The notes below the pieces were generated by a model. It was not told the DNA's origin, searched no databases, and was given only the letters and a program-made list of their open reading frames with translations. Below are positions 24,604-33,015 of a DNA stretch of 34,029 bases, piece by piece. The stretch's first letter is position 1; every line of letters begins with the position of its first letter. The DNA is from Solirubrobacterales bacterium 70-9 (lineage in GTDB: Bacteria; Pseudomonadota; Alphaproteobacteria; Acetobacterales; Acetobacteraceae), in contig CAJCJG010000150.1 in assembly GCA_903970625.1 (NCBI GenBank), positions 1 to 34,029 on the forward strand, given 5' to 3'. The position numbers and the translations under genes are program-made.

Positions 24604-27600
24604 TTAGGTGTTGGTCCGAACCGGCACCAGCGCCGTGCCATGCTCCTCCTGCGCGGCACCGTGGCGGGCGGCGATCGCCAGATAGACGGCGGGGAGGACG
24701 AACAATGTGAACACCGTGCCGATCGACAGGCCGCTCGCGATCACCAGCCCCATATTGAAGCGCGAGGCCGCCCCCGCACCCGCCGCCAGGATCAGCGGTA
24801 CGACGCCGAGCACCATGGCCGCCGTCGTCATCAGGATGGGACGCAAGCGGATTCCGGCGGCGTAGATAACCGCCTCCAGCTTCGATTTGCCATCGACCTG
24901 CGCCGCGTTGGCGACTTCGACGATCAGGATGCCGTGCTTGCTGATCAGGCCCATCAGCGTCACCAATCCGACCTCCGTGTAGATGTTCAGCGTTGCACCG
25001 CCAAGGCCGAGGCTGATGAATACCAGGGCGCCCGCCACCGACATCGGGATCGAGATCAGGATCACCAACGGATCGCGGAAACTCTCGAACAGCGCCGCCA
25101 GGCAGAGGAAGATGATGACCAGCGCCAGTGCAAAGGTGGCGATGAAGCCGCTGGATTCGGTGACAAGCTGCCGCAACGGGCCGGCATAGTCGATGGACAC
25201 GTCGGCCGGCAGCGTGCGCTTGGCCAGCGCCTGGAGCGATTCCAACGCTGCGTCCTGCGAGACGCCGAGTGCCGGTACGCCGGAGATTGTCGCAGAATTC
25301 ACCTGTTGAAAATGCGTGATGGTTTCCGGGATGGTCTCGGTGCGGACTTGGCCGATTGCCGAGAGTGGCACAGGGATACCGTTCACCGTCGCGACCTGCA
25401 TGTTCATCACCTGATCGACCGTCAGGCGCGACCGCTGCTGCACTTGCGCGATGACCTTGTACGAACGCGAATCCAGACTGAAATAGTTGGTGTAGCCTCC
25501 GCCGAGCAGGCCGCCGAGCGCGGTGCCCACTTGCGTCATGGTCAGGCCGAGTTGGGCCGCCTTGTCGCGGTCGATGACGATGGCCTTTTGCGGCTGGTCG
25601 ATTTTCAGGTCGCTGTCAACGAACAGGAACATGCCGCTGGCGGCAGCGTCGGCGAGGAATTTCTGCGCCTCCGGATACAGCGTGCCGAGCGGCTGCGTGG
25701 TCTTGAGCACGAACTGAATCGGCAGACCCTGCGAGCCGGGCAACGACGGCGGCTGGAACGCGACGATGTTCTGCCCGGCGACGGCACCGAGTTCGGCTTG
25801 CAGGTCGCGCTGGATGGCCGTCGCATCGCGCTTACGCTCGTCCCACGGTTTCAGCGTGACGCCGGCGATGGATTGCGCCGGGCTTTCGACCTGGAAGGTC
25901 TGCGCGGCCTCAGGGAGTTTCGTCATGATGCCGGCGACCTGATCGCCGTACAACAGCTTTTGGCGCAGCGTTGCATCCGGTGCCGAGGTGGGGAGCAGGA
26001 TGACGACACCCTGGTCCTCCTGCGGCGCTAGTTCGCTGTCGGAACTCGTGTAGAGGAAGTAGATGCTGCCGACGACGAGGGCGGTGAAGATCAGCGTGAC
26101 CGGCAGCGTGCGCAGGCTGCCGCGCAGCAATCGTTCGTAACCGCGCTGTACGGCGCCGAACACGCGATCGATCAGGTCCACGACCCGCGAGAAGAACCCG
26201 GAATCGCCCTTGTGCGGCTTCAGGAACACGCTGCACATCATCGGCGACAAGGTCAGCGACACGATGGCCGACATCGTGACGGCGCCGACAAGCGTGAAGG
26301 CGAATTCGGTGAACAGCGCGCCGGTCAGCCCGCCCTCGAACCCGATGGGGACATAGACGGCGACCAGCACGATGGTCATGGCGATGATCGGGCTGGCCAG
26401 GTCGCGTGCGGCCTTGATGGCGGCCTCGCGCGGATTCATGCCTTCTTCCAGATGCCGGCTGACGCTTTCGACGACGATGATGGCGTCGTCAACCACGAGG
26501 CCGATGGCGAGCACCAGCGCCAGCAACGTCAGCAGGTTGATCGAGAAACCCAGTACCAGCATTACGCCGAAGGTACCGATCAGCGACAGCGGAATGGCGA
26601 TGACCGGTATCAGAACGGACCGGGGCGAGCCGAGGAACAGAAAGACGACCAGCGTGACGATCAGCACGGTCTCGCCGAGCGAGGTTTCAACTTCTGTGAT
26701 GGAGCTGTTTACGAACACGGTTGAGTCATAGATGACGTCCGCTTTGATGCCGGCGGGCAGCGCCTGCTGGATCGCAGGCAGTACGGCTTTGACACCGTCG
26801 ATGACTTTTAGCAGGCTTGCCGACGGCACCGTCTGGATGCCGATATAGACGCCCTTCTTGCCGTTGTACGAGACGCCGGATTCGTAGTCGTCGGCACCCA
26901 GCGTCACGTTCGCCACGTCGCCGAGGTGGACGATGCCGCCGTTGACTTGCTTGACGATCAGACTGCGGAATTCGGCCACCGAGTGCAGATCGGTGGAGGC
27001 GGTCAGATTGAACTGCACCATCTGGCCCTTGGTGGTGCCGAGGCCGGCGATGACGTTGTTGGCGGAAAGTGCCGTGGTGATGTCGGACGCCGTCAGCCCG
27101 TAGGCCGCGAGCTTTTGCGGGTCCAGCCATGCGCGGAGCGCGAAGTTCTGGGAACCCAGCAATTCGGCGGTCTGCACCCCCTCCACGGATTGCAGTCGTG
27201 GCTGTACGTTGCGAACGATGTAGTCGGTGACTTGGTTCGGCGCCAGTTCGTCGCTGGCGAACCCGATGATCAGCGCATCGAGCGACTGGCCGATGGCAAC
27301 CGTGATGATCGGCTGCTGCACGCCCGCCGGAAGCTGATTGAGGACGGAATTGATCTTGGCGTTGATCTCGGTGATCGCCTTGTCGGCGTCGAAATTCAGG
27401 ATCAGGTTGGCAGTGATCGTGCTGGTGCCGGACGTGCTTTTCGAGGTCATGTAGTCGATGCCGTTGGCCTGCGCGATGGCGTTTTCCAGCGGCGTGGTGA
27501 TGAAGCCGGCGACCGTCTGCGGGTCGGCGCCGTAGTATGTGGTGGTAATGGTGACGACGGCGTTGTCGGTCTTCGGGTATTCCAGGATCGGCAGCGCCGT

Positions 27601-27687
27601 GAACGCCTTGTAGCCGATGACCACCATCATTAGGCTGACCACGCAGGCCAGCACCGGGCGGCGGATGAAGATGTCGGTGAAGGTCAT
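24604..27687 (-). CDS. RND efflux pump, inner-membrane subunit (HAE-1 type)
   Basis: A 1027-residue AcrB/MexF-like proton-driven exporter with a typical start (FTDIFIRRPVLACVVSLMMV), twelve expected membrane helices in two repeats with two large periplasmic loops, and the proton-relay pair D400-D401 in LAIGLVVDDAIIVVES. The late helix-11 region GLISKHGILIVEVANAA also fits. It forms a homotrimer that takes lipophilic or amphiphilic compounds from the membrane or periplasm. AGGACGG precedes ATG 27687; an open frame continuing upstream to 28932 is only an out-of-frame reading of the adaptor gene. It is the last gene of the operon and lies 14 bases after the adaptor stop. Export substrates cannot be told from sequence. 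Confidence 0.94.
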   Translation of the reverse strand: MTFTDIFIRRPVLACVVSLMMVVIGYKAFTALPILEYPKTDNAVVTITTTYYGADPQTVAGFITTPLENAIAQANGIDYMTSKSTSGTSTITANLILNFDADKAITEINAKINSVLNQLPAGVQQPIITVAIGQSLDALIIGFASDELAPNQVTDYIVRNVQPRLQSVEGVQTAELLGSQNFALRAWLDPQKLAAYGLTASDITTALSANNVIAGLGTTKGQMVQFNLTASTDLHSVAEFRSLIVKQVNGGIVHLGDVANVTLGADDYESGVSYNGKKGVYIGIQTVPSASLLKVIDGVKAVLPAIQQALPAGIKADVIYDSTVFVNSSITEVETSLGETVLIVTLVVFLFLGSPRSVLIPVIAIPLSLIGTFGVMLVLGFSINLLTLLALVLAIGLVVDDAIIVVESVSRHLEEGMNPREAAIKAARDLASPIIAMTIVLVAVYVPIGFEGGLTGALFTEFAFTLVGAVTMSAIVSLTLSPMMCSVFLKPHKGDSGFFSRVVDLIDRVFGAVQRGYERLLRGSLRTLPVTLIFTALVVGSIYFLYTSSDSELAPQEDQGVVILLPTSAPDATLRQKLLYGDQVAGIMTKLPEAAQTFQVESPAQSIAGVTLKPWDERKRDATAIQRDLQAELGAVAGQNIVAFQPPSLPGSQGLPIQFVLKTTQPLGTLYPEAQKFLADAAASGMFLFVDSDLKIDQPQKAIVIDRDKAAQLGLTMTQVGTALGGLLGGGYTNYFSLDSRSYKVIAQVQQRSRLTVDQVMNMQVATVNGIPVPLSAIGQVRTETIPETITHFQQVNSATISGVPALGVSQDAALESLQALAKRTLPADVSIDYAGPLRQLVTESSGFIATFALALVIIFLCLAALFESFRDPLVILISIPMSVAGALVFISLGLGGATLNIYTEVGLVTLMGLISKHGILIVEVANAAQVDGKSKLEAVIYAAGIRLRPILMTTAAMVLGVVPLILAAGAGAASRFNMGLVIASGLSIGTVFTLFVLPAVYLAIAARHGAAQEEHGTALVPVRTNT

Positions 27688-27701
27688 GTTTGCCGTCCTG
27701 C

Positions 27702-28892
27702 TCACTGATCTTTCGGCACTGGGGCCGAGTCGTCGGGGACCTTCACGCTGTTGTCGATCTTGACGAGGGCGTCGTTGTGCAGCTTGAGTTGGCCCGCTAC
27801 GACGACGATGTCTTCGGCCTTGATGCCCTTCAGAATGCTCACCTGATCGCCCCGCGTGGCGCCGGTGGTGACGAATTGCTGATGCGCCTTCTTTTGCGGT
27901 TGGCCGTTCGCCTCCGGGCCGTCCTGGATCACGTACACCAGGCTGCCGTACGGATTGTAGGCGACCGCCGCCTGCGGGATCGTGACCAGCGATTGCGGCG
28001 GGCCGCTGGCGATGGTCGCGGTGGCGAACATGCCGGGCAACAATTCGCCGTTCGGATTGGCCACCGTCGCGCGGATTTGCAGCATCCTGCTGAGCGAATC
28101 GACCTTGGCATTCAGCGAGGACACGGTGCCGGCGAAGTCGCGGCCGGGGTAAGCATCGACCGCGACGGTGACTTTCTGGCCAACGGTGATTTGTGCCAGT
28201 GCCTGCTGCGGCAAATAGAAATCGACGAACATCGGGTCCAGCGCCTGCAACGTCACCAACGCGGTGCCGGGTGCCACATACTGGCCAAGGTCGATCTGGC
28301 GCACGCCGAGACGGCCGGCGAACGGGGCGCGGATAGTCTTCTCGTCGATGATCGCCTGTTGCGCCGCCACCTGCGCGCGCGCGACGTTTAAATTGCCGGC
28401 GTCGGTATCGACCACCGATTGCGCGACACCTTGGGCTGCCAACTGGCGCTGGTCGCGCTTCAGCGTGATCGCGTCGAGATCGGCGGCTGCCTGCAATTGC
28501 TGGAGCTTGGCGTTGTCGTCGTTCAGCCGCAGATGCACCAGCTTCGTGCCGGCCGCGACCGTCTGGCCGGATTCGAAATGCACCTCGTCTATGACGCCGC
28601 CGATCTCGGGGGAGAGGTCGGCGCCGTTGGAGGCGCGCAGCGAACCCACGGCCGTCAGCGTCGCCTGCCACGGCTGCACGCTGGCCGGGGCGGTGGCGAC
28701 CGTCGGCTGTTCGGCCTGAATGCTGGCCGTGACCTGCTTCAAAATGCCGGACTTGAACTGGTGAAAGCCGATCAGGCCGGCGGCGACGATCCCCACGAAC
28801 AGCAGCACCAGCGTCAGCCGCAGCCAGGTGCGCGGCTTGCGGGTCTTGACCGGCTCGCGGGCCACGGTGTCGGCGACAATGGTGCTGGTCAT
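27702..28892 (-). CDS. RND efflux periplasmic adaptor (membrane fusion protein)
   Basis: A 396-residue membrane fusion protein. An uncleaved N-terminal anchor spans about residues 23-43 (LRLTLVLLFVGIVAAGLIGF). The lipoyl-like half motif GGVIDEVHFESGQTV is followed by a helical hairpin rich in Q and A, the second lipoyl half IRAPFAGRLGVRQIDLGQYV, and the beta-barrel and membrane-proximal domains. It bridges the pump and the outer-membrane channel. ATG 28892 overlaps the stop of the channel gene as ATGA and has CGGAG at eight bases, so an 18-codon upstream extension is rejected. No lipobox is present, unlike AcrA; this resembles MdtA/EmhA-like members with a membrane anchor. Confidence 0.92.
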   Translation of the reverse strand: MTSTIVADTVAREPVKTRKPRTWLRLTLVLLFVGIVAAGLIGFHQFKSGILKQVTASIQAEQPTVATAPASVQPWQATLTAVGSLRASNGADLSPEIGGVIDEVHFESGQTVAAGTKLVHLRLNDDNAKLQQLQAAADLDAITLKRDQRQLAAQGVAQSVVDTDAGNLNVARAQVAAQQAIIDEKTIRAPFAGRLGVRQIDLGQYVAPGTALVTLQALDPMFVDFYLPQQALAQITVGQKVTVAVDAYPGRDFAGTVSSLNAKVDSLSRMLQIRATVANPNGELLPGMFATATIASGPPQSLVTIPQAAVAYNPYGSLVYVIQDGPEANGQPQKKAHQQFVTTGATRGDQVSILKGIKAEDIVVVAGQLKLHNDALVKIDNSVKVPDDSAPVPKDQ

Positions 28893-30388
28893 GGGAACAC
28901 TCCGGCGGATTCGGCGAGTTTCGGTGCGACATCGGTGCGGTGCCACCAGCCGCCGCCGAGCGCCTGGAACAAGGCCACGGTGTCGGTGAAGCGGGCGGCG
29001 CGGGCGGCGACGAGGGTGAGGCGGGCGCTTTGGTCGGACTGTTCGGCGGTCAGCACGTTCAGGTAGGTGCCGCCGCCGGCTGCGTATTGTGCGCGCGCGA
29101 CAGCGAGGCTTTTGGCGGCGGTGGCCTGGGCCGCCAGGTCGGCGGCCAAGGTTTCGGCATCGCGTTCGATGGCCACCAGCGCGTTGGCGACGTTCTGGAA
29201 GGCGGTGTTGACGGTGCTGCTGTATTGCGCGGCGGCGACGTCGGCTGCGGCAATGGCGGCGCGCTTCTTCGCGCGCAGCGTGCCGCCGTCGAAGATCGGC
29301 TGCGTCAGGCTGCTGGCGATGGTCCAGACGATGCCGGCGGGGGTGAACAGGTTGGAGAGGTTGGAGCCGTCGCGGCCGTAGCTGCCGGTCAGCGAAATTT
29401 GCGGCAGCGTGTTGGCGGTGGCGACGCCGACATTGGCGGTGGCCGCGTGCAGCAGCGCCGCATACGCCTGGATGTCCGGCCGCTGCCCGACCAGGGCGGA
29501 CGGCAACGAGACCGGCAATTCGTCCGGCAGCGTCAAGGTGTCGAGGTCGAGCGTCGGCCGGGAATACTGGCTGGGGACGCCGCCGAGATACACGGCGAGT
29601 TGGTTGCGTTCCTGCTCAAGCTGCTTTTGCAGCCCGGGCAGCGTCGCGGCCTGCGCGTCGCGCAGGGATTGCTGTTGCAGCACCTCAACCTGGCTGACGC
29701 CGCCCAGTTCGAAACGGCGGCGCGTGACTTGCAAGGCTTCGTCGTAGGCGCGGACGATCTCGTGCGTGGTGTCGATCTGCGCCTGCAAGGACGCTTCGAC
29801 GATGGCGGCGTTGACGACGTTGGCGACCAGCGCGAGGTCGGTGGCTTCCAGTTCGAACCGCTGGTACTCGGCCTGAGCGCCGAGCTGCTCCACCTGCCGG
29901 CGGATGCCGCCGAACGCATCCAATGTGTAGGAGACACTGAGCGAGGCGCTGACGACGCTGTAGGTCTCGGAGCCCGAGCCGAACCCGACGGCGGCCAGCG
30001 ATTCCTGTTGCCGCTCGGCGGAGGCGTTGGCGGTGACTTGCGGGTATTGGGTGCCCTGTTCGGCGCGCAGGTTTTCGCGGGCTTCGCGCAGCGTCGCCTG
30101 GGCCGCCGCCACGTCGGGGTTTGCGGCCAGCGCGCGCGCGACAAGGTCCGAAATTTGCGGCGAGTGGAACAGAGCCCACCAATCGCCAGGAATGTCGCGG
30201 CCGCTCTCCAGCGATTGCGCAGCTCCGCCTTGCGTGGCGGCGGACACGGTGCGCGATGGCAGGGCATGTTCGGTGACGCGCGCGACGGCGGGGGCCGCAG
30301 GCGCTTGAAAATTCGGCCCGACCGTGCAACCGGCAAGCAGCAGCAGCGCGAAGATCGCGGGTGGCGAGGCGTTGAAACGCAAGGGCAC
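28889..30388 (-). CDS. outer-membrane efflux lipoprotein (NodT/OprM type)
   Basis: A 499-residue TolC-like channel. The signal peptide ends in the lipobox LLAGC (lipid-modified C21). Two repeated helical-barrel halves follow, with TLDAFGGIRRQVE and later SLTQPIFDGGTL as the family-typical segments. It forms a trimeric outer-membrane tunnel for the RND pump encoded next to it. The start is GTG 30388, with AGGAATGGGAAA directly upstream. As the first gene of the operon it lies against the divergent TetR regulator, with both operators in the gap. The gene order channel, adaptor, pump is less common than adaptor, pump, channel. Confidence 0.93.
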   Translation of the reverse strand: MPLRFNASPPAIFALLLLAGCTVGPNFQAPAAPAVARVTEHALPSRTVSAATQGGAAQSLESGRDIPGDWWALFHSPQISDLVARALAANPDVAAAQATLREARENLRAEQGTQYPQVTANASAERQQESLAAVGFGSGSETYSVVSASLSVSYTLDAFGGIRRQVEQLGAQAEYQRFELEATDLALVANVVNAAIVEASLQAQIDTTHEIVRAYDEALQVTRRRFELGGVSQVEVLQQQSLRDAQAATLPGLQKQLEQERNQLAVYLGGVPSQYSRPTLDLDTLTLPDELPVSLPSALVGQRPDIQAYAALLHAATANVGVATANTLPQISLTGSYGRDGSNLSNLFTPAGIVWTIASSLTQPIFDGGTLRAKKRAAIAAADVAAAQYSSTVNTAFQNVANALVAIERDAETLAADLAAQATAAKSLAVARAQYAAGGGTYLNVLTAEQSDQSARLTLVAARAARFTDTVALFQALGGGWWHRTDVAPKLAESAGVFP

Positions 30389-30402
30389 GGTTTCCCATTC
30401 CT

Positions 30403-30416
30403 AGACTGACCAGTCT
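30403..30416. promoter_or_regulatory. TetR operator 1, AGACTGACCAGTCT
   Basis: A near-ideal palindrome, AGACT-GACC-AGTCT, in the gap between the efflux operon and its tetR-like gene. It shares the pattern xGACyGAyyrGTCT with the second copy 29 bases away. The TetR regulator next door is the natural ligand. Confidence 0.65.
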
Positions 30417-30431
30417 GCTATATAGGATAGT
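30417..30431. promoter_or_regulatory. AT-rich core of the divergent efflux/tetR promoter
   Basis: GCTATATAGGATAGT sits exactly between the two operators and supplies -10-like elements in both directions (TATAGG or ATAGGA forward, TATATAG reverse). The position suggests that one TetR-bound region would close both promoters. Exact start sites are not determinable. Confidence 0.4.
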
Positions 30432-30445
30432 GGACCGATTGGTCT
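30432..30445. promoter_or_regulatory. TetR operator 2, GGACCGATTGGTCT
   Basis: The inner GACC-GATT-GGTC is a perfect palindrome and matches operator 1 in 10 of 14 positions with the same half-site geometry. It lies 27 bases before the tetR-like start codon. Confidence 0.65.
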
Positions 30446-30471
30446 AGTAAGTCGAAGCAAGGAATCGCGAT

Positions 30472-31131
30472 TTGTCGCATTCGGTATCATCCGCTCGCGC
30501 GGGCCGCCCGAAGGACACGGCCAAACGCGCCGCGATTCTGGCGGCGGCAAAGGAACTGTTTGGCGGGCAGCCTTACGAGACGGTGACGATGGAGGCGGTC
30601 GCGGCGCGGGCCGGCGTGTCGAAAATGACGGTGTACAGCCACTTCGCCGACAAGGAGACGCTGTTCGAGACCATCGTGGCCGCCGTGTCCGACCAGATGA
30701 CAAGTGCGGTCTCCGGCGGCGACTTTGGCGACGCGCCGCTGAACGAGCGGCTGACGGCCATCGGCGTCGCGTTCCTGACGGTCATCCTCGATGCCTCCGT
30801 GCGGACCATCAAGCATACGCTGCCGGCGGCGCTGCACACGGACCAGACGCTGGCGCGGCGCTTTTTCGACGCAGGGCCGGGGCGGACGCGGCAGGCGCTG
30901 GCGGCGATGATCGCCGAAGCGGCGGCACGCGGCGAACTGGCGACGGACTCGCCGGAATGGGCAGCGGACGATCTGGTCAGTCTGTGGGAAGGTGGCTTGC
31001 CGGCGCGGTTGGTGTTCGGCGTGATCGAGCCGACGACGCCCGAGGAGATCGCGCGGCGGGCGCGGCGGGGGACGGAGGTGTTCTTTCGGGCGTACGCCAA
31101 TCCGGAGAATGCAAAAGCCGGCGTGATTTGA
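30472..31131 (+). CDS. TetR/AcrR family transcriptional regulator
   Basis: A 219-residue regulator with an N-terminal helix-turn-helix (about residues 18-62; VTMEAVAARAGVSKMTVYSHFADKE region) and a ligand-binding C-terminal domain of the AefR-like type (the block near RRFFDAGPGRTRQAL). It likely represses both itself and the divergent RND efflux operon, and is released by a pump substrate. The start is TTG 30472, supported by AAGGA nine bases upstream and by agreement with the family N-terminus. The stop codon overlaps the apparent -35 element of the tRNA-Ser promoter. The inducer cannot be predicted. Confidence 0.9.
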   Translation: MSHSVSSARAGRPKDTAKRAAILAAAKELFGGQPYETVTMEAVAARAGVSKMTVYSHFADKETLFETIVAAVSDQMTSAVSGGDFGDAPLNERLTAIGVAFLTVILDASVRTIKHTLPAALHTDQTLARRFFDAGPGRTRQALAAMIAEAAARGELATDSPEWAADDLVSLWEGGLPARLVFGVIEPTTPEEIARRARRGTEVFFRAYANPENAKAGVI

Positions 31132-31156
31132 CGCGACCCTGGCAAGCCCGTAGAAG
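31128..31156 (+). promoter_or_regulatory. promoter of tRNA-Ser
   Basis: TTGACG (31128-31133) and TAGAAG (31151-31156) are separated by exactly 17 bases and lie 34 bases before the tRNA. The -35 element overlaps the TGA of the TetR gene. Confidence 0.5.
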
Positions 31157-31190
31157 AAAAGGAGCAAACGTCGTGTTGGTGGCCTCGTGC

Positions 31191-31283
31191 GGAGGGGTGG
31201 CCGAGCGGCTGAAGGCGACGGTTTGCTAAACCGTTGTAGGGAGTAAATCCCTACCGTGGGTTCGAATCCCATCCCCTCCGCCA
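31191..31283 (+). tRNA. tRNA-Ser (anticodon GCU)
   Basis: A 93-base class II tRNA with the 3' CCA encoded. The acceptor stem GGAGGGG pairs with CCCCTCC. The anticodon stem ACGGT/ACCGT holds the loop TTGCTAA, with anticodon GCT at 31225-31227, which reads AGC/AGU serine codons. The long variable arm (TAGGGA...TCCCTA) and the T-loop GTTCGAATC are intact. No integrated element is seen at its 3' end; the next gene is the Fur-family regulator. Confidence 0.96.
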
Positions 31284-31371
31284 CCTATCCGCTGATCTCT
31301 GGGGCCATCGCGAACGGCACCTTGGTGCGGAGGCTCACACCGCAGCTCACGCGGCGGACGGGAGAGGGAGC

Positions 31372-31839
31372 GTGACTCACACGAAGCGGGACTCCATCGA
31401 GGACCGGCTTGAACAGGCGGCGGGGCTCTGCTTGCGCGATGGCGGCCGGCTGACCGACATCCGGCGCCAGGTCCTGGCCCTGGTCCTTCGCTCGGGGGAA
31501 CCGATCGGCGCCTATGCACTGCTCGACCGCCTGAAGGCAGACAAGGCCAACGCGACCCCCGCGACGATCTATCGCGCGCTCGAATTCCTTCAGACGCATG
31601 GTCTGATTCACAAGCTCGAACGGCTGAACGCCTTCATCGGCTGTGCCGACGTGAGCGATCATCACCACCACCATGCCGTGCAATTCCTAATCTGCCGCAC
31701 CTGCGGGTCGGTGGCCGAGATGGAGGACAGCGGCATCGCCGGCGCCGTCGAAACCGCGGCGGAACGGACGGGATTCCGGCCCGCCAGAGCCACGGTGGAA
31801 GTGGAAGGCACCTGCGCCGAGTGCGCCGCAACCGGCTGA
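31372..31839 (+). CDS. zur: Fur family zinc uptake regulator (Zur)
   Basis: A 155-residue Fur-family repressor. It has an N-terminal winged helix (TDIRRQVLALVLRS, then ATPATIYRALEFLQTHGLIHKLE), a run of five histidines at 97-101, and two structural zinc pairs: C108/C111 in CRTC and C148/C151 in CAEC. The His-rich loop followed by FLICRTCG is typical of Zur rather than iron-sensing Fur. With zinc bound it represses zinc-uptake genes; a perfect Zur box lies 54 bases after its stop, before the zinc-binding protein gene. The start is GTG 31372 behind GGAGAGG. No own promoter could be fixed in the 88 bases after the tRNA. The assignment is strong because of the Zur box. Confidence 0.9.
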   Translation: MTHTKRDSIEDRLEQAAGLCLRDGGRLTDIRRQVLALVLRSGEPIGAYALLDRLKADKANATPATIYRALEFLQTHGLIHKLERLNAFIGCADVSDHHHHHAVQFLICRTCGSVAEMEDSGIAGAVETAAERTGFRPARATVEVEGTCAECAATG

Positions 31840-31893
31840 TCGGCCACGCCGCGCGAAACCGCTGGGTCAGGGTCGGACTGGCAGTGGACTTGG

Positions 31894-31916
31894 GAAATGA
31901 TATATTATATCATTTC
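31894..31916. promoter_or_regulatory. Zur box (perfect palindrome)
   Basis: A 23-base perfect inverted repeat: half-site GAAATGATATA, a central T, and the exact complement. It matches the alphaproteobacterial Zur consensus half GAAATGTTATA except for one position in each half. It lies 27 bases upstream of the zinc-binding protein ATG and downstream of zur itself, so zinc-loaded Zur should block transcription of that gene. Confidence 0.9.
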
Positions 31917-31943
31917 ATATACCGAAACCGTTCGAGGATCGCC

Positions 31944-32822
31944 ATGAGGAAGATCGTTTGGCTTGCCGTAGCCGTTACCGCGCTCGCCGCACGGCCGCTG
32001 GGTGCGCAAACGCCTGTGCCGCTGACCATCGTGGCGGCCGAGAATTTTTACGGCGACATCGCCACGCAACTAGCCGCGCCGGACGCCAAGGTCAGCAGCG
32101 TGCTGAGCAATCCGGACGAAGACCCGCATATGTTCGAAGCCAGCCCGTCTGTCGCGCGCGCCCTCTCGGCCGCCCGCATCGTCATCTACAACGGCGCCGA
32201 CTACGATCCTTGGATGGACAAATTGCTGGGCGCGGCGCGGTCCGCCAATCGGCAGGCGATCGTCGTTGCCGATCTCGTTCATAAGCAGGCCGGCGACAAT
32301 CCGCATCTTTGGTACGATACCGCCACCGTGGCCGCCGCCGCGAAAGCCCTCTCGGCCGCCCTCGTCGCGGCCGACCCGGCGCGCATGGCGCTCTACGATC
32401 GGCGTTTAGGGGTTTTTCTTGCCTCCTTGCAGCCGATCGACGCCAAAGTCGCGGCCATGCGGGCGACATATTATGGCATGAGCGTGACGGCGACCGAGCC
32501 GGTGTTCGGTTACATGGCGGCGGCCTTGGGGCTGACCATGCGCAACGAGCGGTTTCAGCTTGCCGTGATGAACGACACCGAACCGGCAGCGTCCGACATC
32601 GTCGCGTTCGAGAGCGACCTCCGGCATCGTCGCGTTCGAGTTATGTTGTATAGCAGTCAGGCAACCGACAATTCGGCCAAACGACTGTTGCGCATCGCCG
32701 AACAAGCGAATGTGCCCGTCGTCGGCATCACCGAAACCGAGCCGCCCGGCCAGACCTATCAGGCCTGGATGACCGGCGAACTCGACGCGTTGGCCGCCGC
32801 TCTGGCCAAGGCGGGATCCTGA
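31944..32822 (+). CDS. znuA: zinc ABC transporter substrate-binding protein (ZnuA-like)
   Basis: A 292-residue cluster A-I metal-binding protein with a signal peptide (cleavage probably after LGA or GAQ, about residue 21). Likely zinc ligands are H62 in DEDPHMFE and H121 in DNPHLWYD. At the usual third histidine there is E185 in TATEPVFGY, and an acidic ligand is expected near TETEPPG. The His-rich loop of classical ZnuA is absent, which suggests an AztC/ZnuA variant. It captures zinc in the periplasm. ATG 31944 has GAGGA at six bases. The promoter carries the Zur box. No permease or ATPase gene follows in the window, so its importer partners must be elsewhere or missing. Confidence 0.88.
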   Translation: MRKIVWLAVAVTALAARPLGAQTPVPLTIVAAENFYGDIATQLAAPDAKVSSVLSNPDEDPHMFEASPSVARALSAARIVIYNGADYDPWMDKLLGAARSANRQAIVVADLVHKQAGDNPHLWYDTATVAAAAKALSAALVAADPARMALYDRRLGVFLASLQPIDAKVAAMRATYYGMSVTATEPVFGYMAAALGLTMRNERFQLAVMNDTEPAASDIVAFESDLRHRRVRVMLYSSQATDNSAKRLLRIAEQANVPVVGITETEPPGQTYQAWMTGELDALAAALAKAGS

Positions 32823-32825
32823 CCG

Positions 32826-32987
32826 TCACCGGTCCTTGGTCGCGGATGGCGCCGTTCTATCCGCCCCGGCGACGTGCTGAAGGTCCGCATCCTCGATGTC
32901 GCCCCGCGCCCGAGCCGCAGGATGCGGTTGTTCCTGATGACTGTTCACCAGCTCAGCGAGGGCGAGGTGATCTGCGGAGGCGGCTGA
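32826..32987 (+). pseudogene. remnant of a MaoC-like (hotdog) dehydratase C-terminus
   Basis: An open frame with no start codon or ribosome site follows the znuA stop. Its residues GWRRSIRPGDVLKVRIL, then APRPSRRMRL and later SEGEVIC, resemble the C-terminal part of MaoC/R-hydratase-like enzymes, where RPGD, the RPS turn and GEV are conserved. The fragment ends at a TGA at 32985. It has lost its catalytic N-terminal half, so it cannot be active. The match is by eye and moderate. Confidence 0.4.
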
Positions 32988-33015
32988 CAGCCGATGCTTC
33001 AGGCAGATCCAGGCG

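Noticed and set aside
24544-26031. A 495-codon plus-strand frame opposite the RND pump
   Set aside because: Low-complexity Arg/Asp/Gln-rich antisense translation of membrane-protein codons.
27688-28932. N-terminal extension of the RND pump by about 415 codons
   Set aside because: It is an out-of-frame reading of the adaptor gene; the true pump starts at MTFTDIFIRRP with its own ribosome site.
31191-31283. Genomic island attachment site at tRNA-Ser
   Set aside because: No integrase gene, no repeat of the tRNA 3' end and no change in gene style next to it.
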